NCBI GenBank assembly: GCA_034717495.1
Contig: JAYELL010000046.1
Coordinates: 1 to 41,253, forward strand
Source: Chloroflexota bacterium
Lineage (GTDB): Bacteria > Chloroflexota > Anaerolineae > JAAEKA01
Direction: 5' to 3'
DNA length: 41,253 nucleotides
Numbering within the stretch: the first letter of the stretch is position 1; every line of letters begins with the position of its first letter. Made by a program: the position numbers and the translations under genes. Shown piece by piece: positions 35,066 to 41,253 of the stretch. The notes under the pieces were generated by a model that saw only the letters and a program-made list of their open reading frames with translations, did no database searches and had not been told where the DNA came from.

Positions 35066-36943
35066 ATGAACACAATTCATCGCACATTACATTCCACCTG
35101 TCTGTTGGTCCTGCTGATTCTGGGATCGAGCGGATGTTCCCGGCAAGAATCGCCGGCAGACACGCGCACAGCATCCCCTCAACCTACCACAGCACGCGCC
35201 GCGGCCGCGACGCTTACCTCGACGCCAACGGCCACGGCGACTCCGTTGCCCGCGGCCACCAGCACACCTACAGTCACATCCACAACCCAACCATCGGACA
35301 CACCGCCCGCACCAACGATCACCCCGACGGCCTTGCCCCCGACCTCGACCCCACCACCGCCAACACCCGAACATGCAGGTCCAATCCTGACGGTACAGGC
35401 CGATACCCTGAATATCCGAGGTGGTCCAGGCATCACTTTCCCCGTGGTGGGACAGGCGCCCAGGGGCCAGCTGTTCTCCGCGATTGCCAGGACTGCCGAC
35501 GGGTCCTGGGTACAGATCGACCTGGATGGCATGGAGGGTTGGCTTTATGGTCCCATGGTAGCTGCCGAAGGGGATTTGACCCTGCTGCCTGAAGCAGATG
35601 GCCCACCAGCCAACCAGATTCCGAGCGTTCAACTTACACAGACCACGGTCACCATTCCAAGCTATCCTTACGCTGAATTCACCGAAGACGCCTTCAATGC
35701 CCAATTCAACTGGACCTATCTCCGCTTTGACCGCGACGCCTACCAGGCCAGCGATCCACAGCCTGTGGACAAAACCTACCACCTGCTTCTCCTGGAGAAT
35801 GAGTACCTTCGCCTCAGTATCCTGCCGGAGCTGGGTGGACGCCTTTACGAGGCGGTGTTCAAGCCCACCGGCAACAACGAGTTCTACCGAAATCCGGTCA
35901 TCAAACCTTCGCCCTGGGGACCGCCGGAACAGGGTGGCTGGCTGGCCGCCGGTGGCATGACCTGGGACCTGCCGGTGGAAGAACATGGCTATGCCTGGGC
36001 CATGCCCTGGGGCCATATCACTGTCCAGTACGACCCCTCCACCGCCGGCGTGACGGTCTTCATGCCCAACGAGGGACATCTGCGCGGGGATGTAGACATT
36101 ACCCTGAGGGCAGGGGGGGCAGCCTTCACCGTCGAACCGAGAATCGTCAATCCTACCGATCAGGATACCCCATACAAGTTCTGGATCACTGCGATGCTGG
36201 CACCGGGGCCAGGTGACAGACCCAGTGAGGAGCTGCGATTCATCTACCCAACCGATGCCATGACGGTCCACAGCCGCGGTGATGATCACTTGCCGGAGGG
36301 CAATGAGATGATGTCCTGGCCCACCGTCGACGGTCAGGACCTGAGCCGTCTGGGAAACTGGAATCAATGGCTGGGTTTTTTCGAGCGTCCCGCTGCACAT
36401 GGACCGTTCACGGCTGTCTACGATGAACGTTTTGACGAGGGCATGGTACGTGTTTTTCCAGCAGATGCAGCGCCGGGCAGCAAGGGCTTTGGCCTGGGCT
36501 GGGCAACGGCGATCGACCCCGCTTACTACACCGATGGCGACTCGGCCTACGTGGAGATCCATGGTGGCGTTGCCCCGACCTATGAAAATCAGGCCACTTT
36601 GCCTGCCGGCGCCACATACACGTGGCAGGAAACGTGGTATCCCGTGGCTGGCATCGGCGGGATTACCTACGCTGACCGCGGCGGTGCCCTCCATGTCGGT
36701 GGCAGCCACGGCCGCCTGGAGATAGGCGTTTTCCCTGTGCGGGAGATAGCAGGGAAACTGCTGGTTACCCTCGACGATCAGATCGTTTTTGAGAAATCCA
36801 CACAGTTGAGCCCTGCGTCACCCTTTCATCAGGACCTGCCGGTTGAGCGTCTGGTCGGGGGAAGACAGGTGTCGGTGACGCTTTTTGACCAGGATGGAGA
36901 AGCGGTGCTACACTACGCGGGCACATTGAGCCTGGATGATTGA
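35066..36943 (+). CDS. Lipoprotein with SH3-like and DUF5107 domains
   Basis: 625 residues. Lipoprotein signal (LLVLLILGSSGC, lipid-carrying Cys ~24), a Thr/Pro-rich spacer (~35-105), then a bacterial SH3 domain (~108-165; ADTLNIRGGPGITFPVVGQAPRGQ ... GWLY). From ~235 the DUF5107 fold begins: ENEYLRLSILPELGGRLYEAVFKPTGNNEFYRNPVIKP, GGWLAAGGMTWDLPVEEHGY. DUF5107 is a galactose-mutarotase-like beta-sandwich usually fused to TPRs and tied to carbohydrate recognition. Here the TPRs are absent, but the next gene encodes a TPR protein. It is anchored outside the cell membrane; the exact ligand is unknown. Confidence 0.78.
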   Translation: MNTIHRTLHSTCLLVLLILGSSGCSRQESPADTRTASPQPTTARAAAATLTSTPTATATPLPAATSTPTVTSTTQPSDTPPAPTITPTALPPTSTPPPPTPEHAGPILTVQADTLNIRGGPGITFPVVGQAPRGQLFSAIARTADGSWVQIDLDGMEGWLYGPMVAAEGDLTLLPEADGPPANQIPSVQLTQTTVTIPSYPYAEFTEDAFNAQFNWTYLRFDRDAYQASDPQPVDKTYHLLLLENEYLRLSILPELGGRLYEAVFKPTGNNEFYRNPVIKPSPWGPPEQGGWLAAGGMTWDLPVEEHGYAWAMPWGHITVQYDPSTAGVTVFMPNEGHLRGDVDITLRAGGAAFTVEPRIVNPTDQDTPYKFWITAMLAPGPGDRPSEELRFIYPTDAMTVHSRGDDHLPEGNEMMSWPTVDGQDLSRLGNWNQWLGFFERPAAHGPFTAVYDERFDEGMVRVFPADAAPGSKGFGLGWATAIDPAYYTDGDSAYVEIHGGVAPTYENQATLPAGATYTWQETWYPVAGIGGITYADRGGALHVGGSHGRLEIGVFPVREIAGKLLVTLDDQIVFEKSTQLSPASPFHQDLPVERLVGGRQVSVTLFDQDGEAVLHYAGTLSLDD

Positions 36944-37014
36944 CAGAGTGACCTGTTCTTCCAGTCCCTGATTTCTGGGCGTGTTCTCGAACACCGCCCG
37001 ATTGTGATCCGACA

Positions 37015-38841
37015 ATGCAAGACGATCAACTTTTTTCCCGGTTCCGCCGTTGGCGGGACTTCACCTGGCGAGGACCCCGCTGGTCCTGGTTGGTGATCGC
37101 TGCTGGCATTCTTGTATTGGTATTGGCATGTCTGTTGGCGGCTGGCATTGCCGGTTTGAGCCAGGGCTTCACCGACCGACAGGCGGCTATTCAGGTTCAG
37201 GTAGACGATCACCTTGCCAGGGGTAGCCACCTGGTCGACGCGGGCAATGTGAGCCGGGCCATGGCGGAATATCAGATGGTCCTGCAACTCGATCCTGGCA
37301 ACGCTGCGGCCCAGGAGGCCATTCGCGCGCTCCAGGCGACACCAACGCCCGAACCGACGCTGGTTTTCTCGGTTCAAGCGCCCCGGTTGTTGCCTCCGTC
37401 GGCGGCAACGCCGGTACCCACCGAAAGCCGACAACCCCTGGTCAGTGACGTGATCTTTCAGAAAGCCGAAGCTGCTCTTGAAGAGGGCAAGTGGCTCGAT
37501 GTAGAGAGTTTTCTCGACCAACTCCAAGCCCTGGACCCCTCCTACCGTGCTGACGAGGTGGTGAACCTGCGCTTTGAAGTCGCCTTTCGGGAGGGGTTAG
37601 GCCTGGTCAACCAGGAACGATTTGAGGAAGCATTGCGGGCCCTGGACCATGCTTTGTCCATCTATCCGGATGATCTGCGCGCCCAGGAACAACGGGAACT
37701 TGTGGCCGATTACGCCAACGCGCTGGGGACATGGAAAGCGGATTGGTCCAAATCGGTGATCTTTCTGCAGAAGATCTACGATCGCCACCCTGACTTCCTC
37801 GATGTAGGCGAGCGCTTGCCCGTGGCGCTGGAGGGTTGGGGAGATGAAGAAGTGACGAGTGGTCAGTGGTGCGAGGCGTCTCAACATTTCGGGCTTGCCC
37901 TGGCACTGGCATATTCCGCTGAGACCGAGGAAAAACAGGATCAGGCCGCCGACGCCTGTACCCGGGGCCTTGGACCACCCACAGTGGAAGCGGAGCCGGA
38001 CAGGGCTACCGGTGCGAAACTGCCGGCTGTTTCCGGTCCCGGACGGATCGCCTTTGCGTCCTACTCCTCAGAGTTCAACCGCTGGACCCTGTTCGAGGTA
38101 CCGATGGATGATCCGGTTCCCGTTGCAGCCCTGATTGGTGGATCCCAGCCCGCATATTCTCCCACCGGTGAGCGTATCGCCGCCCGGTCGCAGCGAGGTG
38201 ACAGAACAGGACTGGTCACCATGGCGCCGGACGGCACCGATGAGGTGCGGATCTCGACCTTCTCAGAAGATTCCCATCCCAGTTGGGCGCCCGACGAGGT
38301 GCAGATCGTTTTCGAATCGAATCGGGAGGGCGACCGGCGTTGGCGCGTCTACAGGACTGGTTCCAGGAGCGGCGGTGAAACCATGTTGGACTTCGGGCGC
38401 TGGCCCGCATGGGGACCAGAAGGTAGCCAGATCGCCTTTCAGGGCTGCGACCAGCGAGGCAACCGGTGTGGGCTGTGGCTGATGGGAACCGATGGTAAGG
38501 GAACATCGCAGGTCACCGATGTTCCCGGCGATGCCATGCCGGACTGGTCACCGGACGGCGGGCGGCTGGTCTTTGCCTCGGCGGAGCGCGGTGGTAGCTG
38601 GGATATCTACATTGTCGAGATCGACACCGGCAGCGTGGCCACGCTGGCCTCCAGCCCGGGAATCGACGCCCATCCGGTCTGGTCACCGGACGGCCGGCAG
38701 GTCGCCTTTCTTTCAAACCGGGATGGCGGGTGGGGGCTTTATGTGGCTGGCGTGATCTCGGGACAGGTGAGGATGGTCACGGCCCTGCCCGGCACCTTGC
38801 CCGACTGGTTCGATGCCCAGATCAGCTGGGGGCCGGGTTAA
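37015..38841 (+). CDS. Membrane-anchored TPR and PD40 beta-propeller protein
   Basis: 608 residues. Cytoplasmic basic N-terminus, one TM helix (~25-50; WLVIAAGILVLVLACLLAAGIAGL), then TPR-like helices (~65-105, DAGNVSRAMAEYQMVLQLDPGNAAAQEAI; ~145-300, with a Pro/Thr linker between). From ~345 a TolB-like propeller: GRIAFASY..., QPAYSPTGERIAARS, HPSWAPDEVQIVFESNREGD, PAWGPEGSQIAFQG, MPDWSPDGGRLVFASA, HPVWSPDGRQVAFLSNRDGGWGLYV. Likely an extracytoplasmic scaffold. It lies 71 bases after the DUF5107 lipoprotein, and TPR plus DUF5107 are often one protein, so they may work together. Bases 38842-38980 hold no gene. Confidence 0.8.
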   Translation: MQDDQLFSRFRRWRDFTWRGPRWSWLVIAAGILVLVLACLLAAGIAGLSQGFTDRQAAIQVQVDDHLARGSHLVDAGNVSRAMAEYQMVLQLDPGNAAAQEAIRALQATPTPEPTLVFSVQAPRLLPPSAATPVPTESRQPLVSDVIFQKAEAALEEGKWLDVESFLDQLQALDPSYRADEVVNLRFEVAFREGLGLVNQERFEEALRALDHALSIYPDDLRAQEQRELVADYANALGTWKADWSKSVIFLQKIYDRHPDFLDVGERLPVALEGWGDEEVTSGQWCEASQHFGLALALAYSAETEEKQDQAADACTRGLGPPTVEAEPDRATGAKLPAVSGPGRIAFASYSSEFNRWTLFEVPMDDPVPVAALIGGSQPAYSPTGERIAARSQRGDRTGLVTMAPDGTDEVRISTFSEDSHPSWAPDEVQIVFESNREGDRRWRVYRTGSRSGGETMLDFGRWPAWGPEGSQIAFQGCDQRGNRCGLWLMGTDGKGTSQVTDVPGDAMPDWSPDGGRLVFASAERGGSWDIYIVEIDTGSVATLASSPGIDAHPVWSPDGRQVAFLSNRDGGWGLYVAGVISGQVRMVTALPGTLPDWFDAQISWGPG

Positions 38842-38980
38842 TGGTCAATTGCCGATGTCAGGCGGCAGTTGGCGATTGCGATCCGTGCGGGGCCGTTGGG
38901 CAGGTGCAACACTTCGATGAGCGCGTTATTTGGGAATAGAGCAGATCATCCTATTGCGCTGTCCCCGGGAAGTCCAATGT

Positions 38981-39009
38981 TTGACCGTACGGGGCGGGTG
39001 GGGTACAAT
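38981..39009 (+). promoter_or_regulatory. Promoter of tRNA-Pro
   Basis: TTGACC (38981-38986), 17-base spacer, TACAAT (39004-39009), 11 bases before the tRNA 5' end. Confidence 0.75.
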
Positions 39010-39020
39010 GCAAGAGTCTT

Positions 39021-39101
<81 letters not shown>

Positions 39102-39309
39102 GAACACGTATTCCACACTGGAATCCGCACGGCTGGCCAGAAAGGCTAACCATGAGGGTTCCAGTGAATGATTCTAACACACCACACGACTCACCGCCAG
39201 GTGAACTATATCCCACACGGCTGGAAGCGCAAGAAGGGGGGCCACCTGTGCTTTGGGAGGCAACGGAAGAGGCGAGCAACGTTGGTCCGATGAAGCCAGT
39301 CCGCCCGTC

Positions 39310-39810
39310 CTACGGCACCCGTTCGTACCAGCGCGGCGACGGCTTGCTGGCGCCCCCGATCCAGAGCTGGTAGGTGATCTGCATGTGGCCCAGGTGTAGC
39401 GCCGTGTGGTCGATCACATGCAGGATGCCCCAGCGGACGGTCACCGGCTTGCCCCTGCTCTTCCGCATCTGATCCAGGTCCGCTTCGGTCAAACCGGCGA
39501 ATACCTCGCGGGTCTCGACGCCCACCTCATCCAGGCGGCGCAGCAGGCTATCCGGTCCATCCACCTGGCTCGTGAACTCGGCCGGCCGGTCCCGGGTGGC
39601 CGCCTGGCCACCGACCACCTCGGCAATCCAGAAGTGCTCGGCCCCCGCCACATGCGCTGCCAGCACCGCCAGCGAGTTCATGGCGTGATCCTCCGCGCCG
39701 GGCAACGGCCGCCAGTTCAACGCTTCCGCGGGCAGGCCGGCGATCAGGTCGCGCACCTGGCCCCGCAGGTCCTCGATCATGTGCAGGTAGTGTTCAAATT
39801 CAGGATTCAT
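39310..39810 (-). CDS. DinB-like four-helix protein
   Basis: 166 residues from ATG 39810 (weak RBS). DinB_2-type helical bundle with three well-spaced metal His: AAHVAGAEHFW near residue 50 and HVIDHTALHLGHMQITYQLW near 130. Some family members bind metal and act as thiol-dependent transferases, but most are uncharacterised. It is isolated, facing the tRNA. Confidence 0.82.
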   Translation of the reverse strand: MNPEFEHYLHMIEDLRGQVRDLIAGLPAEALNWRPLPGAEDHAMNSLAVLAAHVAGAEHFWIAEVVGGQAATRDRPAEFTSQVDGPDSLLRRLDEVGVETREVFAGLTEADLDQMRKSRGKPVTVRWGILHVIDHTALHLGHMQITYQLWIGGASKPSPRWYERVP

Positions 39811-39848
39811 GACACAATCTACCGGCCGCCGACCACAGACCACAGACC

Positions 39849-39968
39849 GCAGCCCCGCACGATGCCGTCGGTGCAGGTGCCGGTGAAGACCATGGGCAGG
39901 TAAGCGCCGGCCAGTCCCATCAACATGCAGCCGATGACGGCGGTGCTGTATCGAGCGCTCGAAGTTGA
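39849..39968 (-). pseudogene. Fragment of an ABC permease gene
   Basis: A ~40-residue minus-strand stretch reads ARYSTAVIGCMLMGLAGAYL followed by a TGTCTDG-type turn. It resembles the conserved core of simple-sugar/nucleoside ABC permeases (ALMGLAGAYLS...GTWTEGM), but nothing of the gene remains on either side. Probably a deletion remnant. Confidence 0.45.
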
Positions 39969-40195
39969 CATTTCCGCTTTATGAACGACAAGTTCCATGC
40001 GATTCGCTTCCAAAGCCACCTAACGTGTTATTCACCCGCTCGGCGTTTTTAACCCGAACCATCCTTTGCTCGGAACCGAATGATGAAAAATCGCGCCGAT
40101 TCCCCCGAGGCGAAGCCGAGTCGGGTGCAATTTGGGTTAGGTGTTTTTTGTTGCTCAAGAGCCTCTGTTTTCTTGATAATTTACGCACACGCAAA

Positions 40196-40531
40196 CTACT
40201 GACCCAGTAAGGTGTTTAGTTTCAGTAAAACTTCATCAACCGTTACTGTTGGTAACGTACAAACGAACTCGGCTTTTCTTGTTTTCCAATCAAGGTTTTT
40301 TACTTGGTCAGACAAAATTGCGCCAGTAATTTTCAACCCATTGGGTATTACCACCTCAAACGGGTAACCTTTGACTTTGCTCGTAATAGGGCAAAGAATT
40401 GCTAACCCAACTTTGCCGTTATAGGCCACGGGCGATAAAACTAATGCTGGGCGTCTTCCTGCTTGCTCATGCCCAGCTTGCGGATTGAATGTGAGCCAAA
40501 TGATATCTCCACGTTTCGGTTTATATGCCAT
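40196..40531 (-). CDS. mazF: MazF-type endoribonuclease toxin
   Basis: 111 residues from ATG 40531 (an ATG at 40549 would overlap the antitoxin). PemK/MazF fold: GDIIWLTFNPQAGHEQAGRRPALVLSPVAYNGKVGLAILCPITSKVKGYPFEVVIP, GAILSDQVKNLDW, very close to the E. coli MazF pattern. It cuts mRNA unless bound by MazE. The start lies 4 bases after the antitoxin stop. The module is AT-richer than its surroundings, a sign of transfer. Confidence 0.92.
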   Translation of the reverse strand: MAYKPKRGDIIWLTFNPQAGHEQAGRRPALVLSPVAYNGKVGLAILCPITSKVKGYPFEVVIPNGLKITGAILSDQVKNLDWKTRKAEFVCTLPTVTVDEVLLKLNTLLGQ

Positions 40532-40535
40532 AGCT

Positions 40536-40778
40536 TCACCAAGCCTCATTGCCCACGGCGTCGCCAGTGTTCATTTCTTGGTGAATGTTATCGCTGGTTA
40601 CACCAGACAATAATTGTTCCAGTGACCAATGGCGTGGGGAAATTGGCTTGATAACAATCCGACCCTCAATGAGCGAAACTTCTACAACTGAATTATTTTC
40701 TAATTGGGCATCTAGTGCAAATGCTTTGGGAATTCTCAAAGCTAGGCTGTTGCCCCATTTCTGAACTTTTGTGCGCAT
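40536..40778 (-). CDS. mazE: MazE-type antitoxin
   Basis: 80 residues, ATG after AAAGGAGC. SpoVT/AbrB-like beta-fold DNA-binding N-terminus (KVQKWGNSLALRIPKAFALDAQL), VVEVSLIEGRIVIKP, then an acidic/flexible tail that would wrap MazF. It probably represses its own promoter at 40808-40836. Confidence 0.92.
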   Translation of the reverse strand: MRTKVQKWGNSLALRIPKAFALDAQLENNSVVEVSLIEGRIVIKPISPRHWSLEQLLSGVTSDNIHQEMNTGDAVGNEAW

Positions 40779-40807
40779 AAGATATTGCTCCTTTCGTGTC
40801 TACAATA

Positions 40808-40836
40808 AAGATACACCACTTTGCTCATTTAAGCAA
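40808..40836 (-). promoter_or_regulatory. Promoter of mazEF
   Basis: On the minus strand TTGCTT (40836-40831), 17-base spacer, TATCTT (40813-40808). Confidence 0.45.
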
Positions 40837-41007
40837 GCACTATAATTGGCCCCGAAAACTGGACCACGTGCTAAGGTGTGAAAACCGAGTACAATCAGCA
40901 CGTGGAGGTGCCAATCTCATGTCCAAGAAACGTCGACAGCACAGCGCCGAGTTCAAGTTCCAGGTGGCGCTAGAGGCTGCGAAGGGAACAGCGACTGTTA
41001 GCGAGTT

Positions 41008-41085
41008 AGCTACGCCAGCACGTCAGCAGACGATGCGAGAGCTACGCCAGCACGTCAGCAGACGATGCGAGAGCTACGCCAGCAG
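41008..41085 (+). repeat. 32-bp tandem repeat in orfA (2.4 copies)
   Basis: Unit starting AGCTACGCCAGCACGTCAGC: copies at 41008-41039 and 41040-41071, plus a 14-base partial copy to 41085. Confidence 0.9.
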
Positions 41086-41149
41086 GCGGTGCGTGAGCTA
41101 GGCGGTGCGTGAGCTAGGCGGTGCGTGAGCTAGGCGGTGCGTGAGCTAG
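41086..41149 (+). repeat. 16-bp tandem repeat in orfA (4 perfect copies)
   Basis: GCGGTGCGTGAGCTAG repeats at 41086, 41102, 41118 and 41134 without a mismatch. Identical copies suggest a recent or still variable expansion. Confidence 0.95.
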
Positions 41150-41253
41150 TCGATACGATATCCATCCGAACCAGGTGAGCGCCTGGAAGCGACAGCTGAT
41201 AGCAGGAGGAAGCAATCTATTCATCAACCAGAACGGAGCTCGTCGAGAGCGAG

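Larger units (their letters stand above)
40847..41253 (+). mobile_element. 5' part of an IS3-family insertion sequence
   Basis: It starts with TGGCCCCGAAAACTGGACCA (40847-40866), like IS3-family terminal repeats, followed by an orfA-like gene. The window ends before any orfB (integrase), so its full size is unknown. It lies ~70 bases upstream of mazE, on the opposite strand. Confidence 0.7.
40919..41253 (+). pseudogene. IS3-family orfA transposase, frame broken by internal expansion
   Basis: ATG follows GGAGGT. MSKKRRQHSAEFKFQVALEA...TVSELA is the HTH_Tnp_1/orfA N-terminus. The frame then enters repeats and stops at 41101. From 41148 another frame gives SRYDIHPNQVSAWKRQLIAG and continues to the window end. 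Removing 41012-41147 (136 bases, 3n+1) joins SELA to SRYDIHP in one frame. Confidence 0.75.

Noticed and set aside
35087-36709. 540-codon open frame on the minus strand
   Set aside because: It lies wholly antisense to the DUF5107 lipoprotein, which has a signal peptide, domains and a start context; the minus frame has none of these.

Overview
The window looks like a chromosomal segment of a GC-rich Chloroflexota bacterium (Anaerolineae/Caldilineae-like). This is inferred from gene content and style: large secreted CotH-kinase and SdrD_B-repeat proteins, a RbsABC-type sugar operon, a LexA promoter with AGAACANNTGTTCT boxes, an archaeal-type AspRS under a T-box, menaquinone synthesis, and CT-rich intergenic repeat arrays. 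The species cannot be named from sequence reading alone.

Layout. 1-4.4 kb: three tandem CotH-like paralogs (first cut by the window edge, second complete, third broken after the N-terminal half). 4.4-9.2 kb: a 1511-residue secreted protein with six SdrD_B-type repeats. It shares with the second CotH a C-terminal beta-module plus membrane anchor and even the downstream hairpin. 9.25-9.7 kb: CT-rich repeat array. 9.7-18.8 kb: a carbohydrate-type import locus. It has a divergent three-domain regulator (DeoR HTH, DeoRC sensor, periplasmic-binding-protein domain), a lipoprotein binding protein, permease, double ATPase, second permease, a cytoplasmic SGNH hydrolase and a UroD/methyltransferase-like protein. 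The regulator's last domain is a close paralog of the transported-ligand binding protein next door. 19.0-19.56 kb: second repeat array. 19.56-21.9 kb: SOS-type operon of lexA, a soluble FtsK-like motor and a small two-TM protein, suggestive of a split FtsK. 21.9-28.1 kb (minus strand): sufE, menA, FMN reductase, DUF423, SAM methyltransferase, and two overlapping CNNM/CorC-type membrane proteins. 28.3-32.5 kb: a heterodimeric ABC exporter preceded by a 30-codon leader ORF and a transcription attenuator. 32.6-34.6 kb: third repeat array, then aspS (minus) with a T-box whose candidate specifier is GAC (Asp). 34.6-38.8 kb: intergenic fossil repeats, a DUF5107/SH3 lipoprotein and a TPR/PD40 membrane protein. 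39.0 kb: tRNA-Pro(TGG). 39.3-41.25 kb: a DinB-like protein, a permease remnant, an AT-richer mazEF module and the start of an IS3-family element whose orfA is broken by a 136-bp tandem-repeat expansion.

The strongest candidates for undescribed biology are (a) the leader-peptide attenuator in front of the heterodimeric ABC exporter, (b) the DeoR-binding-protein fusion regulator with overlapping divergent promoters that share one palindromic -10 region, and (c) the LexA-controlled split FtsK module. All function statements rest on motif reading; no database search was run.
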